64,000 nucleotides of DNA from Chitinophagales bacterium (GTDB lineage Bacteria; Bacteroidota; Bacteroidia; Chitinophagales; JADIYW01), in assembly GCA_023957235.1 (NCBI GenBank), contig JAMLHI010000008.1:57589-121588 (forward strand), given 5' to 3'. The notes under the pieces are model-generated. The model saw nothing but the letters and a program-made list of their open reading frames with translations, made no database searches and was not told the origin of the DNA. This document shows, piece after piece, positions 43,113-52,600 of this stretch. Both the position numbers and the translations under genes were made by a program. Numbering within the stretch: position 1 is the first letter of the stretch; each line of letters opens with the position of its first letter.

Positions 43113-45529
43113 TCTTTCATTTTAAAATTTGACAATCCTCTATATTTTGCCATCCATTCACTCATTCCATAAGTAATCAAAATGATACTAATAGAACTAC
43201 TCGGCATCAAAATAGCCGCTATCAAAGGAGATAATATCCCTTGGACAGCAAAATATAACCCTACTATATTATATAAAATAGAGACAAAAAAACTGACTCC
43301 AATAATCTTACGTCCATCACGAGCAAATGTCATGAACTTATCTAAATTTGAAATTCTTTGAGCATCTATAATTCCATCTGATGCAGGTGTAAAATTATTA
43401 TCACTATCAGTAATTGCAATTCCTATATCACTTTGACGCAAAGCTCCTGCATCATTTAAGCCATCTCCTATCATCATTACATTTGCATGCTTATTGGTTT
43501 GAAGATGTTGGATATATCTCAATTTATCATCCGGTTTTTGATAAAATAATAAATCATCTTTTTCAAAATACTCTTTCAATACTGCTCCTTCTGAGTCATT
43601 GTCACCAGAAATTACTGAAAGCTGAAATGAATTTTTCATTTTTTGAATCAATTCAAAAATACCAAAACGATAAACATTTGAAATATGAAAGACCCCTTTG
43701 ATATCTCCATCTATGGCTACCACAACTTGAGAGTCTTTAATGGTATGATTTTTCAAACCTAAAAAGTCAGCTGAACCTATTTTAAAATAATGTTCATCTA
43801 CCCAAGCTTCCACTCCTTTCCCTTCAATCAATTTAAAATCCTTTACATCAAAATCTGGCCTACACTCTAAATATTCTAAAATTGCATCTGTAGAAGGATG
43901 CGAATACTGAGATAAGATAGCTGCAATCTGGTTATGCTCTTTAATAGATAAAATCTGTCCCTCATAAGTAATTTTGCATCTTCGTCTTTGTGTCAGAGTG
44001 CCCGTCTTATCAAAAACCACATGACTGATATTAGACATTTTCTCAATGATGTGAGGAGAACGCAAATAAAATTTATTCAGGCTGAGGATTCTCAAAATAT
44101 TGCCATTAGTAAAATTGCTACTCAATAATAAAGCACAAGGACATGCTACAATCAAAATGGTCGTCCATGCATTCCACATTAGCCCTATTTCATCATGCAT
44201 ATACCAATATGCTCCAGCAATAATTCCTATCAAAAATACTACATAAGTAAAATAAGTACTGATAGTATCTATCACTGTAGTTTCCTTTTCAGTTGTATCT
44301 GTTTCTTTATTCCACAAGTTTGTAAGATAACTTTGAGAAACTTCTTTGACAACCAATAGCTCAATTTTAGCTCCAGTCTGCTTGCCTCCAGCATAGACAA
44401 TTTCTCCTTTTGAAACTAATACAGGAACACTTTCTCCACTCACAAAACTATAATCTATCAAAGCATTGCCTTTAGAAAGTATTCCATCTACAGGTATAAT
44501 CTCCTGACTGTGAATTTGTATCAAGTCATCTTCTCGAATTTTATCCACAGTAGTAGGGACTGAATTTCCATCTTTTAAAACATTTACTGCAATAGGAAAA
44601 AAAGATTTAAAGTCTCTATCAAAAGAAACGGCTTGTTGTGTTCTGTCTTGCAACCATCTGCCTAGCAGCATAAAGAAGACTATTCCCGACATACTATCCA
44701 AATATCCTTCTCCAGTCCCGCTGAATAATTCATATAGACTTCTCCCAAATGTAACAATTAATGCCAAAGCAATAGGAGCATCAATATTCAAATACTTGTG
44801 TTTAAGTCCTTGCCAAGCACTAATAAAAAACTCACTTGCACTATAAAAAAGAATTGGAATTGCAAGACTTACCTTCAAAACATTAAAGACTAAAGCTATA
44901 TCTTTTTCTAATTCACCAGCTCCCAATACATATTCAGGAACACTCAACATCATCACATTGCTAAAACAAAAACCAGCAACTCCAATTTTATAAAGACGAG
45001 ACCTATTGGGAGTAATAGCCTTTTTTCTATCCAAATCATCTAGGCTAATATGTGGTTCATAACTGATATCAGAAAGTGATTCCACAACTTTTCTCAGACT
45101 AGTGCTTTTAGGGTGATAAATAATAAAAACTTCCTTCTTATTAAAATTTACCGTTGATGATAGGATGCCTTTGTTGAGTTTATTAATATTCTCTAACAAC
45201 CATAAACAACTGCTGCAATGCATCTGTGGCAAATAAAAAGTCACGTGAACTTGTTCAGCATCGCTATACTGAACTAATTTTTGTTGAACTTCAACCAAAT
45301 CTAAAAAAGCAAATTTGTCTTTACGATATCTTTTCTTCTGAGAGATACCAGGATGGTTGTTGATATGGTAATACTCGCATAAATCACTTTTGTTCAAGAT
45401 ACTATAAACAGTTTTACAGCCTTCACAACAAAAATTTCTATCATCAAATTGGACAGGACGACCAGAAATACCATCACCACAATGATAGCACTGAGTATCA
45501 ATTTTCAAATTACGTCCTTCCATTTTCAA
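43109..45529 (-). CDS. ccoI: Copper-exporting P1B-type ATPase CcoI (FixI)
   Basis: 806 aa. The N-terminal Cys-rich module (CYHCGDGISG, NFCCEGCKTVY) is typical of CcoI, followed by an HMA domain with MHCSSCLW. The CPC metal site is in IVACPCALLLSS; phosphorylation site DKTGTLT; hinge MIGDGLNDAGAL. It loads copper to the periplasmic side for cbb3 assembly, not for detoxification, as judged by the operon: ccoI-ccoS-ccoNO-ccoQ-ccoP-ccoG-ccoH-safE. It is the first gene of the run, so its promoter probably drives the whole block. Confidence 0.96.
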   Translation of the reverse strand: MKMEGRNLKIDTQCYHCGDGISGRPVQFDDRNFCCEGCKTVYSILNKSDLCEYYHINNHPGISQKKRYRKDKFAFLDLVEVQQKLVQYSDAEQVHVTFYLPQMHCSSCLWLLENINKLNKGILSSTVNFNKKEVFIIYHPKSTSLRKVVESLSDISYEPHISLDDLDRKKAITPNRSRLYKIGVAGFCFSNVMMLSVPEYVLGAGELEKDIALVFNVLKVSLAIPILFYSASEFFISAWQGLKHKYLNIDAPIALALIVTFGRSLYELFSGTGEGYLDSMSGIVFFMLLGRWLQDRTQQAVSFDRDFKSFFPIAVNVLKDGNSVPTTVDKIREDDLIQIHSQEIIPVDGILSKGNALIDYSFVSGESVPVLVSKGEIVYAGGKQTGAKIELLVVKEVSQSYLTNLWNKETDTTEKETTVIDTISTYFTYVVFLIGIIAGAYWYMHDEIGLMWNAWTTILIVACPCALLLSSNFTNGNILRILSLNKFYLRSPHIIEKMSNISHVVFDKTGTLTQRRRCKITYEGQILSIKEHNQIAAILSQYSHPSTDAILEYLECRPDFDVKDFKLIEGKGVEAWVDEHYFKIGSADFLGLKNHTIKDSQVVVAIDGDIKGVFHISNVYRFGIFELIQKMKNSFQLSVISGDNDSEGAVLKEYFEKDDLLFYQKPDDKLRYIQHLQTNKHANVMMIGDGLNDAGALRQSDIGIAITDSDNNFTPASDGIIDAQRISNLDKFMTFARDGRKIIGVSFFVSILYNIVGLYFAVQGILSPLIAAILMPSSSISIILITYGMSEWMAKYRGLSNFKMKE

Positions 45530-45575
45530 TAAAACGCTATAAAATTAAGATATAAATTAGCTTTAAATAAAGGTA

Positions 45576-45583
45576 CAAAGGTA
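45576..45583 (-). promoter_or_regulatory. -7 promoter box TACCTTTG of the cbb3 operon
   Basis: Minus-strand TACCTTTG, exact TAnnTTTG, 47 bp before the ccoI start. It predicts transcription from about 45570. No TTTG -33 element is at the right distance; an activator site occupies that position. Confidence 0.6.
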
Positions 45584-45605
45584 TGGAAGTCATAAATCAG
45601 AAAAG

Positions 45606-45619
45606 GTGACTCAAATTAC
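45606..45619. promoter_or_regulatory. Proximal CRP/FNR-type box near -42 of ccoI
   Basis: GTGACTCAAATTAC fits GTGA-N6-TCAC with one mismatch in the right half. Its centre (45612.5) is about 42 bp upstream of the predicted start, the class II activator position for CRP/FNR-family regulators. Confidence 0.55.
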
Positions 45620-45667
45620 CCGACACAATTGCCCTTCATTTAACTTTATTTATAAGCACTAAAGAAA

Positions 45668-45681
45668 GTGACTTAAATCAC
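45668..45681. promoter_or_regulatory. Distal CRP/FNR-type box near -104 of ccoI
   Basis: GTGACTTAAATCAC is an exact GTGA-N6-TCAC palindrome with near-symmetric centre. It lies 62 bp from the proximal box, about six helical turns, so both sites could face the same side of the DNA. It could also serve the divergent gene at 46011. Confidence 0.6.
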
Positions 45682-46010
45682 ATATATAAATTCAAGCATT
45701 GTGTACCTCTTTAATTTCAATACATTTACAAAATTTAACTAAATATGACAAAACAATTACAATTTAGCAAATAAATAAAAAATGTATAAGCATAAGTGCA
45801 AATAAAACAATGAATTATTGAATTGTTAAATTTCAAAAGCCATACAAATCATCCTTTTATCTTTTCAATTTATAAGAATAAAATTGGATGACAATAGAAA
45901 GATTAGAGAACAAGCAACTTTATTCAAATACCCAATTAACATCATTCTGCTATTAAATTATTTAGCATTTTTTTATATTTACTATTAAAGAGCTAGAAAT
46001 CTATCACATT

Positions 46011-47918
46011 ATGAGAAAAATCACATCCTTTTTATTATTTTTTATATTTTCCTTCAGTATTCTTTTGGGTGAAGAGAAAAAATTCACCTTACTTAATACA
46101 AGTGATGAACATTCCACCTTAGCTCCTATTCCTCTTACTGATTATGTAAAAAATATTGCCAACCCTACGCTGGGGGGATTTGCAAGGCTGGCTACTAAAG
46201 TCAAACAAATCAGGCATGAAAAGGGGGATGAACCAGTCGTCTTATTATCATCGGGAGATATTATGGGCGGTTCACCATTTGCTTGGTTGATACTCGAAAA
46301 CAAATCTTTCGAAATTGAAATTATGCAGAAAATTGGTTATCAAGCAATGACAATCGGTAACCATGAATTTGATTATGGACCAGATGGGCTATCTAATTAT
46401 CTTTCTAGAGCAGGGTATGAAAACTCACAGCCTAATATGGATATTCTGATTGCCAACTTGAATATTCCTGATACTCTTCATTTGAAGAAAATTAAACTTC
46501 TTCCATATAAAATATATACACTTTCCAATGGAATCCGACTGGGGGTATTTGGAATTCAAGGGGCGGCTTCATTCAAACTTGCACCATCAGCAGGAGATGT
46601 AACACTTTTTGACCAGTTTGAAATCGGCAAGAAGACAGTAGAACAAATGCGCAAGGAAGGAGCAGATGTAGTGGTATTACTTTCTCATTCTGGTATTGAA
46701 GAGGATAAACAAATGGCTCAAAAAATCCAAGGAATTGATATCATTTTAGGAGGACACGACCATATCAAAACACCTCAGCCTATTATTGAAAATAACACTA
46801 TCATAGTCCATCCAAGTTATTATTTACAATATGTAGGGCAACTCAACTTGTCATTTGATACTGAGACCAAAAAAGTAAAACTATTGAATGATGAATTGAA
46901 GAAAGAATACCTTCAAATACTAGATGATAAAGTAGAAGAAGATTCAACGATTGCAAGCATTATACAATCTGCAACTTCAGAATTGAATCAATTTATCAAT
47001 CAATACTCAGGAGGTCAATTAAATAATATTTCTGAAAACATTATCAATCTAGGCTTTGAAGTCAAAAAAGATGCAGATTATAAAGAGACGACAATCGGCA
47101 ATTTTGTGACTGACGCTATGCGTATTGTGGGTTCTAAGGTTACCAAAGACAAAGTTGACATAGCTATTCAGGGCAATGGAGTCATACGTGCAGATATTAT
47201 TACTGGGACATTAGATAGCACAAAAGGAAAATTTGCTCTATATGATTTATTGACTGTAGTCGGCCTAGGTAAAGGACCTGATAATTCAGCTGGTTATCCA
47301 ATGGTATCTTGCTACTTGACAGAAAAAGAAATTTTTAATCTTCTAGAGGTTACTGCTATGCTTTCCCAAGTTTATGGAGATATGTTTTTCTTGCAATTTT
47401 CTGGATTGAAATACACCTATGATCCAGGCAAAGCCATGTGGTTGAAAATTCCTTTTATCAACACTCCCATTCCAGCCAACAAGGCAATTAAATCTGTTTT
47501 TCTATATACAGGTGAAGGGATTCAAGACAACTCCAATAACTATATAGAACTTCATAGGGAAGGGAAAAGATTATTTCATGTAGTAACAGATTATTATGTT
47601 GCTCAGTTTTTGCCTATGGTAGGAAAGGTTCTTCCCAAATTGGAAATAAAATTCAAAGATAAAAACCAAAAAGTGCTGACATTAGAAGAAGCTGTAGTGC
47701 TACAAGAGAATGGAAGTGAATATAAAATTTGGCAAGCCATTGCCACTTATGCAAAAGAATTAAATCAAATGCCACCATCTTATAAAAGCACTCAGAATCG
47801 TATTGTCAAAGAAGAGGGAATCCCTTATAAGGTGTGGTCATATACTCTTATTGCCATTATTATTGGGGCTATTATATTTTTGATTAGAAAATTTTTAAAA
47901 AGAAAGACTTCTCATTAA
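46011..47918 (+). CDS. 5'-nucleotidase/2',3'-cyclic phosphatase, UshA family
   Basis: 635 aa. A signal peptide (1-20) precedes the metallophosphatase domain: NTSDEHSTLAP (metal ligands Asp/His), SSGDIMGG, MTIGNHEFDYG and LSHSGIEEDKQMA with GGHDH. The C-terminal 5'-nucleotidase domain spans about 330-560 (NFVTDAMRI, IAIQGNGVIRADI). A C-terminal membrane helix (about 608-626) followed by KFLKRKTSH anchors it, unusual for soluble UshA but common in wall-anchored relatives. It hydrolyses extracellular nucleotides for salvage. Divergent from ccoI. Confidence 0.92.
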   Translation: MRKITSFLLFFIFSFSILLGEEKKFTLLNTSDEHSTLAPIPLTDYVKNIANPTLGGFARLATKVKQIRHEKGDEPVVLLSSGDIMGGSPFAWLILENKSFEIEIMQKIGYQAMTIGNHEFDYGPDGLSNYLSRAGYENSQPNMDILIANLNIPDTLHLKKIKLLPYKIYTLSNGIRLGVFGIQGAASFKLAPSAGDVTLFDQFEIGKKTVEQMRKEGADVVVLLSHSGIEEDKQMAQKIQGIDIILGGHDHIKTPQPIIENNTIIVHPSYYLQYVGQLNLSFDTETKKVKLLNDELKKEYLQILDDKVEEDSTIASIIQSATSELNQFINQYSGGQLNNISENIINLGFEVKKDADYKETTIGNFVTDAMRIVGSKVTKDKVDIAIQGNGVIRADIITGTLDSTKGKFALYDLLTVVGLGKGPDNSAGYPMVSCYLTEKEIFNLLEVTAMLSQVYGDMFFLQFSGLKYTYDPGKAMWLKIPFINTPIPANKAIKSVFLYTGEGIQDNSNNYIELHREGKRLFHVVTDYYVAQFLPMVGKVLPKLEIKFKDKNQKVLTLEEAVVLQENGSEYKIWQAIATYAKELNQMPPSYKSTQNRIVKEEGIPYKVWSYTLIAIIIGAIIFLIRKFLKRKTSH

Positions 47919-47925
47919 TTATCCA

Positions 47926-48375
47926 TTATTGCATCAATGCTTTGATTCCTTCAGGCAATGAATCCAAAGGAATTTTTATTTCCTCCAACTGAATATTGTT
48001 ATTGAGCAATACAGAACCTTGTGAAATAATTGTATCATCTTCATTATAATTCTTCTTAGAATGAGACATATTAATTGCAATATGTGCTGTAGTGATATCT
48101 ATATCAGAAACCACGCGAACTTCGGAATTTCTAGGAATTAAAAAATCATCCTTTATCCTTAATTGAGCAATAAAAACTCCCTCCTGAAGAGCTTCAATCT
48201 CTATAACATCACCTACAACTTTATCTTTATTATATACTAATGCACCTGCTTTCAATCCATTTAAATCTTTGATACTCAAATAGATATTATAATATTTAAA
48301 TCGTTCAAAAAAACTACAAGAACTTAGTTGAACTATAAAAATCATCAACAAAACCCAACGAAACACCTTCACCAT
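47926..48375 (-). CDS. MlaD/MCE-domain lipoprotein
   Basis: 149 aa. The lipobox LSSC (C20) marks a lipoprotein. The rest is a short MCE domain: DLNGLKAGALVYNKDKVVGD, the turn expected in MlaD (GL..G..V...G..VG.V), then LRIKDDFLIPRNSEVRV. MCE proteins form hexameric lipid-transfer rings with an MlaEF-type ABC transporter; none is adjacent here, and the usual N-terminal membrane helix is replaced by a lipid anchor. It lies 10 bp after holA. Lipid-transfer function is inference. Confidence 0.8.
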   Translation of the reverse strand: MVKVFRWVLLMIFIVQLSSCSFFERFKYYNIYLSIKDLNGLKAGALVYNKDKVVGDVIEIEALQEGVFIAQLRIKDDFLIPRNSEVRVVSDIDITTAHIAINMSHSKKNYNEDDTIISQGSVLLNNNIQLEEIKIPLDSLPEGIKALMQ

Positions 48376-48385
48376 GAATAAAAAT

Positions 48386-49408
48386 TTAATTCATTATGCG
48401 ATAAACAAGTTCAAGCATCAATTCTCTTTCTTTCATATTTTTATTTTGAATACCTTTTGAACGGCCATCATATTCAGTCAAAAGAGCAATAGCTTGTTCA
48501 GATTTTTGCAAGGAGTAATACCTTGAAGCAGATTTGACATCATTGGCAGCATAATATCCACCCAAAGCCGTTCTTAAAAAAGTATCATTCCTTCTTTCAT
48601 CAAGAGAAAAATGATAAAACAACCAAAGTTTAGAAAATAAAATGTATAATACAGAAATCACTAATTGAATTGAACCAGATTTTGGGTTTTTAGAAAAATA
48701 ATCAATGATTTGAACTGCTTTAGCAATATCACGATTTTGAATAGCTTTAGACAATTCAGTTACATTATATTCTTTAGAGACACCAATATATTTTTCAATA
48801 ATATCTGCATCAATCACTGCGCCTATAGGTAGGACAGCATTAAGTTTCTCTAGTTCATTAATGACAATTTGTAGATTATTACCAATATTATCAGCTATTG
48901 TTGAAGAATGTTGCCCATTAATAACAAAGCCCATGCTTTCAATCTGGCTTTTCACCCAAGGAGCCAATTGCTCATCTTTGATTTTAGCAGATTCAAAAAA
49001 GACGCTATCAGCCATAATTTTCTTGGTAATATCCCATCTTTTATCCAACTTCTTATGTTTAAATAAAATCACTAGAACGGTGGAAGAAAGTGGACGATTA
49101 AGATATGACTCAAATATCTCCCATTGATCTTTTCTTGACAAGGCTTGAGCTTCTCTCAATATTACCAGCCTTCTTTCAGAAAATACCGGATACTGATTGC
49201 ATAATGAAATAATATCACCCATACCGCTGATATCTTTACCATAGACAATTGACTGATTAAAGTCAGCCTCTCCGGGTTGAAGAACTGATGACAAAATGAT
49301 TTTTTCAATTTCATCAATGAAAAAGGGCTCCTCTCCTGTTAAAAAATAGATAGGTGAAAATTTCTTTTCATTTAAATCCTTGATGATTTGTTGAAAACTC
49401 AAATTCAT
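48386..49408 (-). CDS. holA: DNA polymerase III subunit delta
   Basis: 340 aa, the normal length. The N-terminal SPIYFLTGEEPFFIDEIEKII is the delta-subunit signature, with FSERRLVILREAQAL (box VI-like strand) and the helical C-terminal domain with a QLVISVLYILFSKLWLFYHF helix. Delta opens the beta clamp in the clamp loader. It is followed by the MCE lipoprotein gene (10 bp). Confidence 0.95.
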   Translation of the reverse strand: MNLSFQQIIKDLNEKKFSPIYFLTGEEPFFIDEIEKIILSSVLQPGEADFNQSIVYGKDISGMGDIISLCNQYPVFSERRLVILREAQALSRKDQWEIFESYLNRPLSSTVLVILFKHKKLDKRWDITKKIMADSVFFESAKIKDEQLAPWVKSQIESMGFVINGQHSSTIADNIGNNLQIVINELEKLNAVLPIGAVIDADIIEKYIGVSKEYNVTELSKAIQNRDIAKAVQIIDYFSKNPKSGSIQLVISVLYILFSKLWLFYHFSLDERRNDTFLRTALGGYYAANDVKSASRYYSLQKSEQAIALLTEYDGRSKGIQNKNMKERELMLELVYRIMN

Positions 49409-49432
49409 AAATACTCAGTAAAAATATGATTA

Positions 49433-50173
49433 TTAACCTTCAAAATTGATAGAAAATAAAAACATTCGTGTTCTTAAACCACCAATAATATTAGAAAAAC
49501 TCAAATTCGGATCGGCAACATGGACATTTATCAACCCATTAGAAACCTTAAATTCGGGTGCGAGGATAAAAAGAGGAAAATGAATTTCAAATCCTACACC
49601 ATAATCCAAAGCCCAATCATGTTTGGATAGCTTCACCAAATCTTCTGCTCTCCTAGCCTTGGAATTAGAGGCCATATCATATCCATATTTCATCCCTGCA
49701 AATGCATAGACTTTAAAGTCTCTGATAGGGTCAGATTTAAATTTTATCTGCATTGGAACTTCTACGATAATAGATTCTAGTTTCTTTTCAGAATTATCTC
49801 CAAGACCTTCGCGGATATTATATAAAAGATATTTTTCTGCAAACGCTACTCCCGGAATGACTCTAAATTCAAAATTACGTGATAGATGAATACTTCCTAA
49901 AATATTCAAATTAAATCCAGGTCCTGCTTTAGAGTTGACTTCAAGGATACTATCATTATAAGTAAAATTTTCATTGTGTCTAATTTTAAAATCAGAAACA
50001 TTAAACCCTACATGAATACCAAAGTGAAAAAATCTCTTTTTGTATTTTGCATCATTTAAAGCAACTCTTTCTTGAGCATGTGACATTACTGGCAATAAAA
50101 AAAACAGCAGCAATAGAACTCCTATTTTATTGCTTCGTATATTGTACTGATTCCAAATGTAAGTGATGTGCAT
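49433..50173 (-). CDS. porT: PorT-family outer-membrane beta-barrel protein
   Basis: 246 aa. A signal peptide (cleaved after SHAQ, about residue 33) is followed by about eight amphipathic strands of an OMP barrel (FHFGIHVGFNVSDFKI, FEFRVIPGVAFAE, MQIKFKSD, TRMFLFSINFEG). The position directly after ubiE, overlapping it by 52 bp, is the conserved site of porT in Bacteroidota. PorT is needed for type IX secretion and gliding, which fits the sorting domains on proteins at 24303 and 52601. The family call rests mainly on barrel features and synteny. Confidence 0.8.
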   Translation of the reverse strand: MHITYIWNQYNIRSNKIGVLLLLFFLLPVMSHAQERVALNDAKYKKRFFHFGIHVGFNVSDFKIRHNENFTYNDSILEVNSKAGPGFNLNILGSIHLSRNFEFRVIPGVAFAEKYLLYNIREGLGDNSEKKLESIIVEVPMQIKFKSDPIRDFKVYAFAGMKYGYDMASNSKARRAEDLVKLSKHDWALDYGVGFEIHFPLFILAPEFKVSNGLINVHVADPNLSFSNIIGGLRTRMFLFSINFEG

Positions 50174-50856
50174 TTTACTGACTTAAATCCTGCTTCTTTT
50201 AATTTATTTGCAAATACGCTTCCATCTGGAAATGCTCTGACAGACTCTGGAAGATAGGTATATGCCCTAGAATCTTTAGATATTAATTTCCCAATGAATG
50301 GTAAAACGTTGGTAAAATAGAAAAAGTATATCTGTTTAAAAAACCAATTTGAAGGTTTAGAAAATTCTAATACCACTAAAGGCGAAGCAGGCTTCAAAAC
50401 CCTGAACATTTCAGACAGACCTTTATCTAAATTTTGATAATTTCTCACCCCAAAAGCAACTGTGATGGCATCGAAAGAATTGTCTTCAAAATGTATATTT
50501 TCAGAGTCTCCATATTCCAATTGAATTTTATCTTCAACTTTTAACTCTTTAATTTTTACTTTTCCTTTTTTAAGCATCCCTTCTGAAATATCTATACCCG
50601 TGATTTTCTGTGGATTTGTTTTCAGCAAGGCTATAGCCAAATCTCCTGTCCCTGTAGCCACATCCAAAATACTTTTTGGTTGAAATCTATTCACAATTTT
50701 CACTACTTTTTTCCTCCACAATTTATCTATTCCCATAGACAAGAAATGGTTTAAAAAATCATAATTCCCCGCAATATTATTAAACATTGAGGCAACCTCC
50801 TTTTTCTTCTCATTCTGTTCACCTCCATAAGGGGTAACAGCTTTTGTGTTTGACAT
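50122..50856 (-). CDS. ubiE: Demethylmenaquinone methyltransferase
   Basis: 244 aa. Class I SAM-dependent methyltransferase with LDVATGTGDLAIAL (motif I), the family signatures YDFLNHFLSMGIDKLWRKK near the N terminus and FGVRNYQNLDKGLSEMFRVL, and LEFSKP after motif III. In Bacteroidota, which use menaquinone, it catalyses the last methylation; the name menG is also used. The gene starts 58-73 bp from the divergent engB and carries its own -7 box (50877-50884). Confidence 0.96.
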   Translation of the reverse strand: MSNTKAVTPYGGEQNEKKKEVASMFNNIAGNYDFLNHFLSMGIDKLWRKKVVKIVNRFQPKSILDVATGTGDLAIALLKTNPQKITGIDISEGMLKKGKVKIKELKVEDKIQLEYGDSENIHFEDNSFDAITVAFGVRNYQNLDKGLSEMFRVLKPASPLVVLEFSKPSNWFFKQIYFFYFTNVLPFIGKLISKDSRAYTYLPESVRAFPDGSVFANKLKEAGFKSVKCTSLTFGISTIYEAIK

Positions 50857-50876
50857 TCAAAATCAATTTGCTCTTG

Positions 50877-50884
50877 CAAAATTA
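50877..50884 (-). promoter_or_regulatory. -7 promoter box TAATTTTG for ubiE
   Basis: Minus-strand TAATTTTG, exact TAnnTTTG, 20 bp before the ubiE start at 50856. It is back to back with the engB box (50907-50914). Confidence 0.55.
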
Positions 50885-50906
50885 CAAGATTGAACCATTA
50901 AGAGTG

Positions 50907-50914
50907 TACCTTTG
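50907..50914 (+). promoter_or_regulatory. -7 promoter box TACCTTTG for engB
   Basis: Exact TAnnTTTG. A GTG overlapping its last base (50914) opens the frame but would lie inside the promoter, so the downstream GTG at 50929 is the better start. Confidence 0.55.
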
Positions 50915-50928
50915 TGCAAAGTTTAATC

Positions 50929-51540
50929 GTGAATCCAATAAAAGATGCTCAATTTGTCGGTAGTTTTTCCAAAACAGAAGGATGTCCGGACAGTATTATC
51001 CCAGAATACGCATTCATCGGCAGGTCAAACGTAGGCAAATCTTCTTTGGTCAATTTAATTACAGGGAGAAAGGGACTGGCAAAAGTTTCAGGAACACCGG
51101 GAAAAACGCAATTGTTGAATTTTTTCAAAATCAACAACACATGGCATTTAGTGGATTTACCTGGTTATGGATATGCAAGGGTTTCTAAATCAACAAGAGC
51201 AGAATTTGGCAAACTGATTAGGCATTATCTAAAAAACAGAAATCAATTAACTAATCTCTTTGTCCTGATTGATAGTAGTATTGCACCTCAGAAAATAGAT
51301 ATGGAATTTATGCAATGGCTGGGTCAAGAAAGTATCCCCTTTTCTATCATTTATACCAAAACAGATAAAGAAAATCAGAATATCATTTCCAAAAATATTC
51401 AGGCAATAAAGAAAAGAATATTACAAGATTGGGAAGCTTTACCCTTACAATTTGCCACTTCCTCAACTAAAGGAAGAGGAGGATTAGAAATATTAGATTA
51501 TATCGACCAACTCAATAATAATATTTCTGAAGAGCTCTAA
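50929..51540 (+). CDS. engB: Ribosome biogenesis GTPase EngB (YsxC/YihA)
   Basis: 203 aa from GTG at 50929 (an upstream GTG at 50914 is within the -7 box). TrmE-Era-EngA-like GTPase: G1 GRSNVGKSS, G2 region GKTQLLNFF, G3 DLPGYG, G4 TKTDK, G5 ATSSTKGRG. The N-terminal IKDAQFVGSFSKTEGCP is typical of EngB in this phylum. It acts in 50S subunit assembly and is usually essential. Divergent from ubiE-porT. Confidence 0.96.
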   Translation: MNPIKDAQFVGSFSKTEGCPDSIIPEYAFIGRSNVGKSSLVNLITGRKGLAKVSGTPGKTQLLNFFKINNTWHLVDLPGYGYARVSKSTRAEFGKLIRHYLKNRNQLTNLFVLIDSSIAPQKIDMEFMQWLGQESIPFSIIYTKTDKENQNIISKNIQAIKKRILQDWEALPLQFATSSTKGRGGLEILDYIDQLNNNISEEL

Positions 51541-51616
51541 AATATTTTTAAATATTTAGATATGCATTATTCACACTTTAATTCATAAATTACAACGTTA
51601 TTTAAAAATTGCATAT

Positions 51617-52354
51617 ATGAATAATAGACACACCATCATCGGAATATTTATACTACTTTCAGTAACTTTAGGTTCGCTCATTCTTGGGAATGCATACAAA
51701 TATAAATTCAAATCTAGTCAAACTATTACAGTTACAGGAAATGCAAAAATGGATTTTGAAGCTGACATTGTCAAATGGAGTGCTACATTCTCTAAAATTA
51801 ATTTTGATTTAAAAACTGCTTCAGAACAACTTAAAAATGACAGGGAAATCATCAAAAACTATCTGATTTCAAAAGGTATCAGTGAAAATGAATTCAGATT
51901 TGGTGCTGTTGATATCTATAAAGATTATCTAAACTTTTATGATGAAAAGTCTGGAGCCAATTATTCCAAATTTAATGGCTATAATTTATCTCAAAATGTA
52001 AGTATTGCTTCTTCACAACTAGATAAGGTAGATAATGTGTCAAGAGAAATTTCAGATCTAATATCTCAAGGAATTGAACTCAGTTCTCAACCTGCCAACT
52101 ATTACTATTCCAAGTTGGAAGATTTAAAACTAAAATTAATTGCTAGCGCAGCTGAGAATGCTAGATTACGTGCTGAAAACATTGCCAAGCAAGCCAATTC
52201 TAATATAGGGGAACTAGTTAAAGCAGATTTAGGTGTTTTTCAAATCACTGGTGAATATGATGATGAAGATTATTCTTATGGTGGAGTATTCAATACTACT
52301 TCTAGAGCAAAAACAGCCAATGTGACTGTCAAAATGAATTTTAGAAGCAACTAG
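51617..52354 (+). CDS. SIMPL domain (DUF541) protein
   Basis: 245 aa. A membrane anchor or signal helix (about 8-25) precedes the SIMPL domain, with TITVTGNAKMDFEADIVKWS, the repeated KLIASAAENARLRAENIAKQ helix near residue 185 and VNFRSN-like terminal strand (VTVKMNFRSN). The family (YggE/BP26-like) forms periplasmic ring-shaped oligomers of unknown function. Lone gene; the 246 bp after it show nothing notable. Confidence 0.9.
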   Translation: MNNRHTIIGIFILLSVTLGSLILGNAYKYKFKSSQTITVTGNAKMDFEADIVKWSATFSKINFDLKTASEQLKNDREIIKNYLISKGISENEFRFGAVDIYKDYLNFYDEKSGANYSKFNGYNLSQNVSIASSQLDKVDNVSREISDLISQGIELSSQPANYYYSKLEDLKLKLIASAAENARLRAENIAKQANSNIGELVKADLGVFQITGEYDDEDYSYGGVFNTTSRAKTANVTVKMNFRSN

Positions 52355-52600
52355 TATTTGGAAGATATCCATTGAAACCTAACCTCTTTAACAAAACAAA
52401 TTATTTACAAGAATTTCATTAGAAATCTCTTGGCACTTCTCATACATTCAGTGTATTGTCTCAAATAAAGGAGTGATATTTCATAGTACTCAATGAAATA
52501 ATTCATCTTTCAATTCATTCATATTGATGACACGAAAGTCAAACATTAGTTGTACAAAGAGTTCATTTTTTATATCTTGTATAATTAATAATATTTTGTA

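Larger units (their letters stand above)
45530..46010. other. Divergent regulatory region, ccoI and 5'-nucleotidase genes
   Basis: 481 bp without a coding frame, very AT-rich. The left part holds a -7 box and two CRP/FNR-type sites for the ccoI direction (listed separately). From about 45700 to 46010 I see no convincing structure: no TAnnTTTG box for the rightward gene, no hairpin and no tRNA. Confidence 0.75.

Noticed and set aside
45700..46010. Small gene or RNA in the ccoI upstream gap
   Set aside because: All frames are short and AT-driven; no hairpin, promoter box or tRNA-like fold was found.
50914..50928. GTG at 50914 as engB start
   Set aside because: It lies within the exact TAnnTTTG promoter box; GTG at 50929 is downstream of the expected transcription start.
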